From Engraulis encrasicolus (Eukaryota > Chordata > Actinopteri > Clupeiformes > Engraulidae), in the NCBI RefSeq assembly GCF_034702125.1, contig NC_085859.1:612270-676269 (forward strand): a stretch of DNA of 64,000 nucleotides. Reading direction: 5' to 3'. Below, one piece after another: positions 23,883-36,674 of the stretch. The translations under genes were made by a program, and so were the position numbers. The notes beneath the pieces are model-generated. The model was not told the DNA's origin and did not search any database. It worked only from the letters and a program-made list of their open reading frames with translations. Each line of letters opens with the position of its first letter. The stretch's first letter is position 1.

Positions 23883-25534
23883 CCCTCCTGTTACCCTCAA
23901 ATTTTGGAACATCCGTGATCCTTGGGGTCAATTTGACCCCAACCACTTAAATGTCTACAAAATCAATATGAAACAACACTTTGGCACATGTTTATGTCTC
24001 AGATATGTATTATTGCTCTGTTGGTGACATAAAAAGTCCTTTCAATATATCCTAGCACCCCCACACATAGCCCACACACCAAAAAACTTAATCCATGACT
24101 AGGCGAAAATTAGAAAAAATAGCAATAAAATGTCATTAATTGGTCTAAAAACAGATGGACACATATTATTTTAATTTTATTGGCTCCATATACTCCCTAA
24201 ATATGAATTTCTATAACTTATAAAATTCTAAAGAAAAAACTAATTTGATTATCAAGGATATTATCTATCTATTACCATATCAGTCAATTTGACCCTAAAA
24301 GAAATAGACATATTTCCAAACATTCAGAAGGTTTTTTAAGTCCAACATTCATTTTTTTTAATGTTTGAATGTGTATTTATAGCACAAGTATAATAGTTAG
24401 GTAAGAACATGGATACATTGCCAACCAAGAGTTTCGGGAACAACATAGAAAATCATTGTTTTCTACATTGTTTCTACGCTTGAATTAGTGTGCACATAAG
24501 GAAAAAAGGTTTGCATGTGCTCCTTGTAGACATATTACATGTTCATGGTTGTGGGGTAATGTTTGAAGGAACAGGGCTGGGAACTTGTATGTTTACTTCT
24601 ATTCACTATGTATGCCCACTGGAGAACTTGTGGTATGGATGTCAATGTGTATGTCCTTCACAAAAGTTACAGCTGTTGCTGGTCTGCCTTCTCTATGTCA
24701 GGTAGCACCAGTTTATAACCAAGGCTGCAGACAAAGATGTCAATTTGGAACACAATACTGAAATGAGGAGAAGAATAGCACCATTATATCTCTCAACATA
24801 GCAAACAACCTTGAGATCGTCTCCATCTAAAGAAATACAATGGCTTGTCACCATCAGAACAGTCCATTTCAATATTTGGATCACAATCATAAAGCTTCAA
24901 ATATACCATCACTTATAATTACGTATGCTGGGCACAGATCTGCATGCACAGCAATGCTGACCATATGTGACCCTTCTTATACTAGTGTTTGTGTGTAGTG
25001 GGAGGGTGCAAAAGTAGCTCCCAGGGTACAGGAATTGGGGGGCGGGGGGTTGTGGTGGGTGCCATGATGGTGCTTTGGGTACAACCAGGTTCAGTTGGTG
25101 TATTTTGTCAAAATGTCAACGCTGTATTAGCCACCAATGTCCAAAATGTTGCCGTGAATTACTTTTAGGCCTCCCCCATATCATTAGCATTTTTAGTTAT
25201 CAGGGCCCAAACAAAAGCAAAATGTTCAGAAGAAACATGGCTAAATAGCTTATTGTCATGTATTTCACATTATCTAAACAGATTTTAACATTTATTTGCA
25301 AAATATGAATGGTCCATGTATGTTTTATACACTTGAAACAATTGGGGTCAAATTGACCCCAAGGAACACGGATGTAACCTAAATGTGTCCAGCACATGTG
25401 GAAAACATTTGTGCTGAAATTTCACTTTTTTCACATTCATCCCAAAGATGAGGCAGAAGAAATATGTACTTCATGTATTTTTCAGGTGTTAAACATTGAA
25501 AGGGGTCAAATAGACCCCAAGGATAACAGGAGGG
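23883..25534. mobile_element. TTAA-type transposon, family B copy 2
   Basis: TTAA at 23879-23882 and 25535-25538; ends CCCTCCTGTTACCC and GGATAACAGGAGGG with TTGGGGTC...GACCCC palindromes near both ends. Uninterrupted, about 1.65 kb; shows the empty sites for the retrovirus and the C element found in copy 3. Confidence 0.92.
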
Positions 25535-25639
25535 TTAAAACTGTATGGGAGGAGCAAGGAAATGATCTCAAGGCAGCTGGGACCTCAATCACTAAGAAAA
25601 CTATTGGAAACACTTGATACCACAGCGGATTAAAATCTT

Positions 25640-26310
25640 GCAGTGCATGTATGGTACCCCGGCTTCAGAAGGAACCTGTTCAGGCTCACCTGAGGTTTGC
25701 CAATGAACATCAAACTGGATTAGGATATGATTGGGAGGTGCTGGAATCAGATGACACCAAAATCAAACTGTTTGGCATTAACACAACTCGATGTGTTTGG
25801 AGGAAGAGAAATGCTGCCTATGATCCCAAGAACAACACCTTCTCCAACATCATAAATGAAAGTGGTAACATTATGTTTTGAGGTTGTTTGTCTGGCCAAG
25901 ACACAGGACAACTTCACATCGTCAATAAATGGATGGAAGGAGACATGTAAACGTAAAATTCTGCATGCCAACCTTTTTCCCCACCACCACTAGACTGAAG
26001 GTGGGTCATGGATTGGCCTCCCAATATGATAATAATCCATAACATACAGCCCAAGCAACGAAGGAGTAGCTCAAGCAGAAGCATATTAAGGTCATGAAGT
26101 GGCCTAGACAGTTTCCAAACATTAACCCTATACTAATCCTGTGAAGGGAACAGAAGCTCCCATTTGGCAAGCTACAGTCATACAACTTAAGTGATTTAGA
26201 GATGATCTGCAAAGAAAAGCGGACAAAAATCCTTTCTAATATATCCACAAACATTGTCATTAACTGAAAGAAACATCTGACCTCTGTATGAGAAAACCAG
26301 GGCTTTGCCA
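25640..26310 (+). pseudogene. Tc1-like transposase, C-terminal half
   Basis: Reads QAHLRFANEHQTG, VLESDDTKIKLFG (catalytic Asp region, equivalent to WSDESK) and VWRKRNAAYDPKN; after stops and frameshifts come NNP*HTAQATKE and VMKWPRQFPNINPI, matching HT...WPSQSPDLNPIE. The last block has lost the catalytic acidic residue. Several stops make it non-functional. Confidence 0.8.
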
Positions 26311-26542
26311 CCAAGTAATTTCGTCTTATTTGACTTGAGGGGTCAAATACTTATTTTCCTCAATGGAATACAAATCAATTAAAATATATTCTTCAAAGTA
26401 ATTTTCTGGACTTTCTTTTTGATATTCTGTCTCTCTATATTAGAATACATTTTATCATTAATATTATAGAATGATCATGTCTTTATTAGTGGGCAAACCA
26501 ACAAAATCAGCAAGGGATCAAATACTTATTCTCCTCACTGTA

Positions 26543-26707
26543 GGTGACAGCAAGCATGCACATATGAAATAACACTTCAGTGAGGGGGAAAATCACTCTG
26601 CTCTCATATTAAAATGAAAATTTCACATTCTAGTTTGTTCACTTTTTGCATGAAAAATTACAAACATTCATTGAAATCTGTCCAGAAAGGGTTGTAGCCC
26701 AAGATTG

Positions 26708-26744
<37 letters not shown>

Positions 26745-26905
26745 AAAAAGTGAAAAAAAAATCGAAATCGAGATTTTATGTTTTAAAAAAATATGATATG
26801 AAAGGGGCCAATGGGCCCCCTAGCTAAATTCGCCGTAGGCCCCTAAATTGCTAAGTCTGCCACTGTGTGTGTGTGTGTAATATGGCCATGGTGGAGCACG
26901 TTTTT
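26543..26905. other. Poly-T tract and a transposon-like terminus
   Basis: A run of about 30 T (26711-26739) is followed by AAATCGAAATCGAG and, near 26810-26868, GGCCCCTAAATTGC...TCTGCCACTG, which looks like the end of a DNA element (CAGTGGCAGA on the other strand). The partner end is not identified. Confidence 0.4.
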
Positions 26906-27595
26906 TTTTTTTTTGTTTGTTTGTTTTTATTAGATCCCCAGTAGCTTTCGCTTTTAGCATTAGCTATTCTTCCGCTCTTTCTCAATTGTTCATTTAAAAT
27001 TACAAATATCAGCCACACAGCGTGGCGACAAACACAACATCTACATTGTATTCTTTTTGTGGTCCTTCTAATCAACCATTAACAAATATCCATTACACAG
27101 AGTGATAGTAAACATGACATAGCCTACACATCTATTACATCAGGAGGGAAACAACAAAACTAAAATAAAATACAAAGAGAAAATAAATAACACAAATGAT
27201 ACATAGGTGCTTTCTTGAAGTTACAAGGAAGACAAGACAGCTAAGAGAAAGCAGCAGAAACAGAATAAAGTCAGCAAAAATGCAGCAAAACTACACAGAG
27301 CTGCTATTCATATAATATTTTTTAATTTGCACTTTGAAGGCATGAATATTTAGCTGTGTAATATTACGAGGTAACACAAGGTGTTCCATTGATGCATTGT
27401 CCTGTAAGCAACTGAGTGTTGCATTGCTGTGCTGGAGCTGGATATGGTGAAACACCCACCAACTGCATGTCTTGTAGAATGGACAAGTGCACTGAAACAC
27501 AACTTTCTGTATATTATCAGACAAGGGTGTATGTTTGGCTTGAGCTTTGGTAGGGACAACTAAAAAAAATAATACAATAAAATAAAAATACATAG
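26906..27595 (-). repeat. Interspersed repeat, possibly a LINE 3' region
   Basis: The stretch begins with (TTTG)n then TTTTTATTAGATCCCCAGTAGC, which on the minus strand gives a short tandem tail as LINE 3' ends have. AT-rich sequence follows. I cannot tell whether it belongs to the split LINE at 28898 or to a separate insertion. Confidence 0.4.
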
Positions 27596-27860
27596 ATTCT
27601 TTATCTAGATTAATCTGACTGGCTCATTCAATATAGGCCTATGCGCCCTACCGAAATAATGACTATGGCCTATAAGTAAGGAAGACTGTTTCTTAAACCA
27701 GGTGGCACATTAGACCAGGGCTCATATCCTTTTCCCAAAATGAACAGTGCTATACAGTAAGTGGTACATGTTCAACACAGATAATTCTATTTAACATTTA
27801 TTTAAACAAAATTGCTTCAACGACTAAGCATATCTAATGGCCCTGGACAACATAACAATG

Positions 27861-27930
<70 letters not shown>

Positions 27931-28897
27931 CTGTATCTGACTTTAAAAGGGTAGCGGCTCCTTTAAAGACGTAGGCCAGGCTACTCTTGGGCTCCTTTCT
28001 GTAAAAGCAGTCAAGCTCCATCAAGACCGAGCCCCTTTGTCCTGGGAGAATAAACGACCCTTTTTTGCCTGACAATATCTAAAACCCGACTTTTATTCTC
28101 AGAATGTCAGAGGAATCACAACTTGAAATGAATTCCTTTTGCCAAACTTTTTACAACATGCGGCACACGCGGCACGCGGCAACCGAAATGAGCAAGCATA
28201 AATCGCATTTAGCTATCGAGTAGTTTGACAGTCGGAATGTTTTGCAATTATGGCATGCATTGTGTGAGGTGTGTGGATAGCCACCAGGCTACAGCAACTA
28301 ATTCAAACGGCAGCATCTCCAGCATCTTCCCATGACTCTCTCATTCATTCATTCCCATGTTTATTTGCATCTGCCAGGGCTTAATTGATGGCTACAATGA
28401 GACCGTTAAAACTTGCACTCGAAAGGGAGTGTAGGAGGATAACGCTAATCTTACCTAAATTAAATCTTATGGGGCCGTAGGCTTACTGTTGAGGTAGCAT
28501 AACTTCTTATGCCAGTCGTCATTTTCTTTTTGGTATCTCTGAGGCTCATAAATGTCAAATTCAGAAGGAAACATGTATGCCGTTTGAGTTTAATTCCAAT
28601 ACGAGACAGATGCGTTCACTTTTCAGCACCACCAGCGTGGACCACTGCTTCCGCCTGGCCGCATGTTGCATCCAATAGCTGCATGGGTCATTATAGCTCA
28701 CTAACTAGCCAATTTAAAATGTTTTTAAATGAATGCTACCACTGCATAGTATATTGAAATATTAAACTAATCAATGTAGATTTTCGTTCTTTTATTTCTT
28801 TTTCTTTTTCAATTAATAGGCCTATGTCAAAAATTGGTCGGGACTATTTTATTTTTATGTCACGACCGTCCCTACCCAAATCTACACCCATGTTATC
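27596..28897. other. No gene seen; contains a (GA)n microsatellite
   Basis: (GA)n lies at 27862-27926. The remainder has no exon or RNA gene that I recognise. ATGGGTGTAGATTTGGG (minus strand, about 28875-28891) at the LINE boundary may be the end of another element. Confidence 0.5.
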
Positions 28898-29333
28898 AGA
28901 GGTGATTTTGTAATAATGACACTCTTAATAAAAACCATAAGTAGAGACACAAGTCTGTTCCTTACATTTAACCAACCCACAAAGTTTTGCATTTTAATGA
29001 CATTTGTTCTCCAATTACACGAAAGAGCTACTCTTGCTGCTTTATTCTGGACCAGCTGTAATTTCCTTATATTACCACAAGATGTAGAAGACCAGACAAT
29101 AGAACAGTAATCCAGGTTTGATAAAACCAGAAACTGAATTACTTGTTTAGCAAGTGTGTGTGTTAAATACTTAGCACATCTTTTAATTATTGCTAATGCA
29201 TTTCCCATTTTAGTGACAACCTTCGGTATCCGCTTGTCCGAAGATAGTTAATTGTCAATTACAACACCTAAAAGTTTGACGTCTTCTACTTGTTGTATCA
29301 CTGTATTATTTATTGCAATATTCAACACTGGTT
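28898..29333 (-). pseudogene. LINE reverse transcriptase, C-terminal segment (3' half of the split LINE)
   Basis: On the minus strand LNIAINNTVIQQVEDVKLLGVVID runs into KMGNALAIIKRC, SNLDYCSIVWSS and KLQLVQNKAARVAL, the region after the YADD box in CR1/L2/jockey-like LINE polymerases. It directly continues the coding sequence at 60181-60741 and is separated from it only by the hAT insertion. It contains a stop after GVVIDN. Similarity ends at about 28898. Confidence 0.85.
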
Positions 29334-30182
29334 CAGTGTTAATTTCGTGACGAAATATTTTCGTCATAATTATCGTTAACGATTGTTTCCCCTCTGACGA
29401 CAATAAAACGATGACGAAAAAAACAGCATGCGTTTGTACGAAAAATATAACGATATTAACCCTTTAACGCATAACATGGGTCTTAATAGACCCGGCTGAG
29501 TTTAAAATTTCTATATCTTTGTAAGAATACAATTTTCTTACTCAGCACTCCATGAATTCCTCAATTGACTTGTTTTTGTCCCTTAGATGACTTAATTTAT
29601 TTTAATGCATCATAACTTTTTGCGTGAAAACACTTTTTTGGTTACTACCCCTTTAACACATAACATGGGTCTAAATAGACCTGCATTAATTTCCTATGTA
29701 ATTTCATCACAAGCTTAACCCTCCTGTTACCCTCAAATTTTGGAACATCCATGATCCTTGGGGTCAATTCGACCCCAACCACTTAAATGTCTACAAAATA
29801 AGTAGAAAACAACACTTTGGCACATGTTTATGGCTCAGATATGTATTATTACTCTGTTGGTGACATAAAAAGTAATTTACATATATCCTAGCACCCCCAC
29901 ACATAGCACACACAACAAGAATCTTAATCCATGACTAGGCGAAATTTAGAAAAAATAGCAATAAAATGTCATTAATTGGTCTAAAAACAGATGGACACAT
30001 ATTATTGAAATTTTAGTGGCTCCATATACTCCCTAAATATGAATTTCTATTACTTATAATGTTTGAAAAGAACTAATTTGAAACTAATTTGATTATCAAT
30101 GATAGTATCTATCTATTACCATATGGGTAATTTTAAGCCTAAAAGAAATAGACATATTCCCAAACATAAAGAAGGTTTTTTA

Positions 30183-30748
30183 ACCCTATCCAGACCGGGG
30201 GGGGGCTAAAAGTGCCCGCACCAACTTTGATGTCGTATAACTCCTGAATGACTAAAGCTATGACTACGAAACTTTGTGACTTTTCCTAGAATGAAGTTGG
30301 CTACAATGTGATACCAAAAGATTTGGTTTATCATTTGTGTTGTTGCCATGGCAACGGTTTTCTGACAGGTACGCCTGACCAAAAATCACTAATCTAAGCC
30401 TCATCATCATCACTTTTCATATTTTTTTACATTTTCATGATCGTCAGACACCCTTGTGAACATTTGAAGTGGTCTGATGCACATAATAACCAAAATTGAT
30501 GTGCATTACCCAAGTTAAATGGAAAATACATTAAGGTGACATTTTGGGCAATAAAATCAGGAAATGACGTCATAATGATGTCATAATATCCAATAATGAC
30601 ACCAAACTGATGCCATGCATAGATCTTTGGCTGAGGATCAACCCCTCCAAGTTTGGTGGTCATACGACATTCGGTTCCTAAGTTATGGGGCGGGGTCATA
30701 AGAGCCCCCCGGTCCCAGGAATGCCAAAAAAGCCTGGTCTGGATAGGG
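30183..30748. mobile_element. TTAA-type transposon, family C copy 1
   Basis: TTAA at 30179-30182 and 30749-30752; ends CCCTATCCAGACCGGGG and CCTGGTCTGGATAGGG; 566 bp. The interior has the palindrome GTTGCCATGGCAAC near 30348. Family B copy 2 has the empty TTAA (TTTTTTAAGTCC near 24335). Confidence 0.92.
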
Positions 30749-31251
30749 TTAAGTCCAACAATCATTTTCTTTGAATGTTTGAATGTGTATTTATAACACA
30801 AGTATAATAGTTAGGTAAGAACATGGATACGTTGCCAACCAAAAGAGTTTAGGGAACATCATAGAAAAGCATTGTTTTCTACATGATTTCTGCGCATGAA
30901 TTAGTGTGCACATAAGGAAGAAAAGGTTTGCATGTGCTCCTTGTAGACACATTATATGTTCATGGTAGTGGGGCAAGGTTTGAAGGAAAAGGGCAAGGAA
31001 CTTGTACGTTTACTTTGCACTATTTATTCCCACTGGAGAACTTGTGGTATGGACATAAATGTGTATGTCCTTCACAAAAGTTACAGAAGTTGCTGTTACT
31101 GGAAGGTCCTGCCTTCTCTATGTCAGGTAGCACCAGTTTATAACCAATGCTGCAGACAACTATGTCAATTTGGAACAACATACTGAAGGAGGAGAAGAGG
31201 AGAAGAATAGCACCATTATATCTCTCAACATAGCAACCAACCTTAAGATCA

Positions 31252-31664
31252 TGTGGGTTAAACATTAAGAAACTTAAACATCTTGTGGTGATTACTGCAG
31301 GTTTATTATATCGACGCCGGGAGCATAAGACAAGACCTTCGGGTAGATTGTCCTCTCTTACACACAAATTTCTAGTTGGTCTTCAACATCTTTATACATC
31401 TGTAAGCCCCCCACACACCCCTCCCCTCACAGTCCCTTTTGGCACTCTTTCCGGGCCTTCCTTAGAAATGTTAATGTCCTGGTGTGACTTTGAAGCCACT
31501 GTCAGTTTCAGATGGTAATGAGTCCAAGTCCCGAGGATAAGGAAAGGTGTGTCTTTTGTCTTCTCATCTTACTTATCCCAATGTGAATGTCTTCAACCTA
31601 CAGCACAACTTTAATTACAAGCTAAAACCAGTAAATATATACTTTAATCAAATTTATTACGACA
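31252..31664 (-). repeat. ERV 3' LTR, intact
   Basis: On the minus strand begins TGTCGTAATAAA and ends AACCCACA. TATAAAG is at about 31390-31396 and AATAAA at 31302-31307 (both minus strand), giving a plausible promoter and polyadenylation signal in the usual order. Confidence 0.92.
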
Positions 31665-31677
31665 TTTTCCTCCCTTT
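31665..31677 (-). promoter_or_regulatory. ERV polypurine tract
   Basis: AAAGGGAGGAAAA on the minus strand abuts the first base of the 3' LTR, the position used to prime plus-strand DNA synthesis. Confidence 0.9.
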
Positions 31678-32181
31678 GAGTCTAAATGACTCACAAAATC
31701 ACAAATTTGATTCTCTCTGACTAGTCAACTCTCAGGATGTGGCGAAAAACCTAACCACCCAAAATAACCACACTTTTTCTTATTTGTGGAAAAAATGGCG
31801 TTAGGTAAAAATTCCACACCGGCCCCAATTTGACAAGGCGACCCTGTGATGAGCAGCAAAGAGTTGACTTGCATTCTTTACATGACATTTAAGATACCTA
31901 CTAATGACTAAACAAATCATTTACTACACAATTATCATTTAACACCTGGATACACTCCACTACATTTAATTACTATCCTAGTTAGACTTTGTACAAGTTT
32001 TCGGGTATTCTTGACAGGGTAAACTCTTTTATGTTCTCCTTTATTCCTCTTCATCTTGGTTTGTTTCTCTTCTTTGGACATTTCGCACTACCGTCCATTT
32101 ACCGTCCATTTCTCAGTCCTTTTTGCACAATTATTCCTCTCCATGTTGGTTATTCCAGTTCCAGTTCAAATTCCAGTTCCC
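31678..32181 (-). other. ERV region between integrase and 3' LTR, no env
   Basis: About 500 bases where env should lie. No open frame or envelope motif is visible, so env is deleted or was never present. Confidence 0.7.
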
Positions 32182-35100
32182 TCACTGGAAATAGTGGTCT
32201 GGATCTTTGACCACTTTGCAATGTGACAAATGCACCCAGGTATCTCTTTCCGCAATCCGAACGGCTGTTGGCGTTGACAGGATAACTTCAAAGGGCCCCC
32301 TCCATCTCTGCTGGTCCCAGTGTTTGCGTCTCAAGTCCTTAATGAGTACCCAGGCTCCAGGCTCCACAGGGTGCGTCTCCTGGAAAGATTGGGGCAGGGC
32401 TGCTGACACCTGTTGAGACATAGAAGACAGAGCAGATATCAATTCTTGCATATAGCCTCTTATCGTTCCATCAACATTCTCTAAATTCGGGGGATGCGGC
32501 AGACCTGGAATTTGCATCGGTCGACCTGTCAGAATTTCAAAAGGACTTAATCCTGTCACTCTTGATGGGCGCCCCCTTAAATACAAAAGGGCTAATGGTA
32601 ATGCAGTTACCCAATCCATTCCTGTAGATGCTGTGATTTTTGTCAGCTTAGCTTTGAGGATTCCATTCACCCTTTCAACTGCTCCCCCACTCTGGGGGTG
32701 GTAAGCACAATGTGTTCTGAAGTCAATCTTTAACTTTTCACACATGGTTGTAATTACCCTATTGACAAAATGCGGGCCATTGTCACTGGTTAGTTTTCTC
32801 ATTAAACCCCAGCGTGGCACGATGTCTCGAATCAAAGCTTTTGCCACAGACAAAGCATCTGCCCGTTTCACCGGGTAACATTCAGGCCATTTTGAAAACA
32901 TATCAACCAATACAAGACGATACTCATATCCTCTACATTTGGTCAATTGTATGAAATCCATCATAACATGTGAAAATGGTCCATCCGGAGGTGGATGATG
33001 GCCCCTCTGTGGTTTCATTGTTGGGCCCACATTATATTTCAGACATGTTATTCATCTGGCACAATAAGACCCTGCGATAACTGAAAATCCTGGAGCAAAA
33101 TACAATTCATTCACTGCTTTTGTCATAGCATTTGCATTCGCATGAACTAAACCATGTGCCAGCTTTGCAATCACATGGAAACATGATTTTGGCAAAACTG
33201 GTTTACCAGATGGACTATGTGTCCATACTCCATTCTCATTTTCTTTGCACTCTTTCCATTTTCTTTTCTCTTTTGTCTCTGCTGATTTTTGAGCTTCTTT
33301 TAATGCTTCTGTAGCTGTCACAATTTCAGGTGTTTGCATATTCAAAAACGATTCTGCAGATTCTGTTTGCAGGTTATCAAGAAAATTTGCTGGCATCTCC
33401 CCACCTCCCTTTGCGGCCAGTTTCGCAGCCGCATCAGCTTTCTCATTGCCTTTACTGATGTCATCTCGTGCCCTTGTATGTGCTGTGCATTTTATCACTG
33501 CAATGGTAGCTGGCAATTGAATGGCTTGAAGCAGAAGGACAATCAGGTTTTTGTGTTGCACTGGTCTCCCTGCTGCTGTTAGAAATCCTCTCTCTTTCCA
33601 AATTGCTCCATGGTCATGCACAATACCCCAACAATATCTGCTATCTGTGTATATGCACACTGATGAATCTTTTGCCAAAATGCAAGCTCTAATGAGTGCC
33701 ACCAGTTCTGCTGCTTGGGCAGAATAACCTGTTGGTAACGCATATGATTCCACTGTTGCGGTGGAAGTCACTACTGCATAGCCACTTCTTTGCTGTCCTG
33801 ATTCTGTTCTCAGACATGAGCCATCCACATAAAAAGTCAAGTCAGGGTTAGTCAACGGTGTCTCAGATATGTCAGGTCGAGGCTTTGTGCATATTGCAGT
33901 TACTTCACAACATTCATGGGGTTCCCCATCATCTGCAGTTGGAAGCAGTGTCGCAGGGTTAAGATTGCCACAGCGCACTAGAGTTACATGCGATTGGGTT
34001 AGTAGAACATGCTGATAGGAAAGCAAGCGAGCAGTAGTAAGATGTTGAGTGTTAGCTTGGAGAAGCAAAGCATGTACGGCATGCGGGATATGAACAGTCA
34101 GGGGATGCATGAGAACCAAGTTAGCACAGGAAATCACTGCTGCTGATGCTGCGGCCACCGATTTTAAACAAGGAATCATGCCTTGAGCCACTGCATCCAA
34201 CTGCTTTGACAGATACGCTATTGGTCTGTATTTTTCCCCATGAAGTTGACACAGTACTCCAGTCATGTAGTTCCCTTTCTCACACACAAACAAATGGAAT
34301 GCCAATGAATAGTCTGGAAGTCCTAATGCTGGAGCTTTTGCAAGCTCTTGTTTCAAACATTGAAATGCTTTTTCACAGTCATCAGTCCACGTCACAAGGT
34401 CAGTCAATACTTTGCACTGGTTCGCACAATTTTGAAGTGGTTGTGCTATCTCTGCATAGTCAAGGATCCACGCCCTACAGTAATTTGCCATGCCCAGAAA
34501 ACTTAGGAGTTGCCTTTTTGTCAAGGGTCTCGGGCACGCGGTAATTGCCTTAATGCGGGACTCATCCAATGCCCTGCTGCCAGCTGTCAGTACATGTCCC
34601 AAATATTTCACTTTTTCCTGACAGATTTGCAATTTCTGTTTTGCCACTTTCAGTCCTACACTGTCTAAAAATGTTAGCAGTGCTACGGTGTCAATTTCAC
34701 AAGCTTCCTTCGATGGACTAGCTAAAAGAATGTCATCAACAAAAGATATCAACACACTGTTTTTTGGTGGTTGAAAATTAGCAAGACATGATGTTAATTC
34801 TTCATTGAACACAGATGGTGATTCACAATACCCTTGTCCGAGACGAGCGAAGGTGTACCTTTTTTGTTTGTACGTGAATGCAAACCAAAATTGTGAATCT
34901 GGATGTACTCTGATGGAAAAATATGCATTTTTAATGTCAATGATTGTGAAATGGGTGGCTGAGGCTGGTAAAGTCGACAAAATTGTCGATGGGTTTGGTA
35001 CAACTGGGTATCTTGGCTGTACTGCCTGATTGACAACCCGTAAATCTTGCACAAATCTCCATGTTCCATCTGGCTTTTTGATGGGTAGGATTGGTGTGTT

Positions 35101-36288
35101 ACATGGTGATGATGGACAAGGGACAATAGCTCCTCTCTCTAACAATGAATTAAAAACTGGCTCAATTCCTTGCTCTGCTTCTTTTGAAAGGGGATATTGT
35201 GGTCTTGCAGGTCTGTATGATGACTTAGCTTGTATGACCAAAGGCTGGGCCGTAGCTAACGTTCCAAAATCATAGCTATCAATTGACCACAATGTGTCTG
35301 GTACTGCCGCTAGGATTTTTTCTCTGTCCTCCTGAAAAAGTGTGGCAACTAGGTGTTGGGCGGGCTGGAGGGGACTATTGTCTTTGGGCAATTGTTTTTG
35401 GGTAGGTCCTGCTTTGATTGATTGACACTTCTGTAGGAAATATGCATCTTCTGCCTTTGAGTAATACACATTGGGCTTAATTAGCCCCCAATCCTTACTG
35501 AGCACACATCTTTTCACAAACATTCCAACCTCCTCCCACTCCCCTGTGGTCTTTTGCAGGGCAATATGTGGGTGTGACGCCTCATTTACATGCAAACATC
35601 TAAGCTCTGGATGCAAATCCACAACTGCTGCTGTAAATGTGTTGTTAGTCAAAATGCCACAAATCTCAATCTCGTTTACCATTGCTTTTTCAAACCAAGT
35701 CTTCATAAAATCAAAATCTGGCATATCCTCAAAATAAGCCATCGTACATTGCAATTTTTCTGGGGTCTCTGCTCCTGTCAATGATGATGTAAATTCAATA
35801 GGTTCCAGGCATTCAAATCCTACCCATGTAGGAATGACTTTTTGGTAGAATCTGTTCACAGGTCCTTCCAATCCCACCCCTCCTTGTGTCAAAGAAATAG
35901 TCATGTTGAACTTACACATCAGATCTCTACCCAGTAAATTTTCAGGACAGACACTACTAAGGAGAAATGAATGTGTCAAGTGTTGACCCTCATATTGCAC
36001 ATTCAAAGGGTTTGAGATAGGCTCAGTCATTGTTTGCCCTGATGCTCCTACAACTTGTAGGACTTGTACACTTTTTCTTAACTGGAATTTCAGACTATCG
36101 TGCTTTCCCAAGGTACTAATATCTGCTCCAGTGTCAACAAGAAAAGAAAACGGTTCACCATCAATCCATAGAGAAATTTTTGGTCTCGCAGCTGAAGTGT
36201 ATGTCAATTGTGGAAAACTATCAGTATCAAGCTCTGAAATGTGACCAGGAATTACCCGCTGTCCCTGCGTCCCAGAGCTCACCCTGTC
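32182..36288 (-). pseudogene. pol: ERV pol: protease, RT, RNase H, integrase (one premature stop)
   Basis: Encodes the enzymes for reverse transcription and integration. Counting from 36282, protease has LVDTGADIS near residue 48; RT has LPIKKPDGTWR, the TIIDIKNAYF block and FVDDIL near residue 514; RNase H has LTFYVDGSC near residue 815 and YTDSRY further on. Integrase has an H/C zinc-binding region, then D in MMDFIQL, D in TSDNGPHF and E in GGAVERVNG, and a C-terminal WRGPFEV motif. The frame is the same as gag, after a single TAG at 36289-36291. One in-frame TGA (33052-33054) falls in the integrase zinc-binding region; the frame then continues unchanged to 32182. No other break was noticed. 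Function would be lost at this stop unless read through. Confidence 0.93.
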
Positions 36289-36670
36289 CTATAGGTTGGA
36301 ACCATGCTGTGTCCACGCTGGCTGGTGGCTTTGTTGGGCTGGTGGGGTTTGACTGCTGTGCCTCCCTCTGTTTTGCTTACAATTGCGTGCTAAGTGACCA
36401 ACCCGACCACAGTTCCAACACTGAAAGGTATTCAGATTACGTGGAGCTCCACTTCCCCCACTTCTACCACCTCTGCCATTAGATCCCCATCTCCCCCTCC
36501 CTCCTTCTCCATTATCTGCCCTTTTCACACTCTGCTGGTAGAAACTCAATGCTGCATCCTGGAAATCATCCTGCTTCTTTTGATCTGCTTTCTCTTTGAT
36601 TCTTTCAAAATTCTCTGCATATTGCAATAGCTCATTTGGAGCCGCCGAACTCCATGTCACCAGGTGGCTT
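36289..36670 (-). CDS. gag: ERV gag C-terminus with nucleocapsid zinc knuckle
   Basis: Contains a Gly/Arg-rich stretch and one knuckle, CWNCGRVGHLARNC (CX2CX4HX4C), which packages RNA. It ends with TAG (36289-36291), followed in the same frame by pol, as in retroviruses that use stop-codon readthrough. It is separated from the rest of gag by the Q insertion. Confidence 0.9.
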
Positions 36671-36674
36671 TTAA

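Larger units (their letters stand above)
21997..26540. mobile_element. Tc1-like transposon (GTATTTGATCCC family) with two TTAA-type inserts
   Basis: Ends CAGTGAGGAGAATAAGTA and its mirror TACTTATTCTCCTCACTG, with TA at 21995-21996 and 26541-26542. Internal repeats of the same motif near 23470 and 26340 give IR/DR ends. Without the A and B inserts it is about 1.6 kb, the usual Tc1 length. The transposase is broken. Confidence 0.9.

Noticed and set aside
27291..27593. 100-residue minus-strand frame
   Set aside because: Lies in an interspersed repeat with no recognisable domain.
31678..32181. Degenerate env
   Set aside because: Too short and no envelope motif seen on the minus strand; described as env-less instead.
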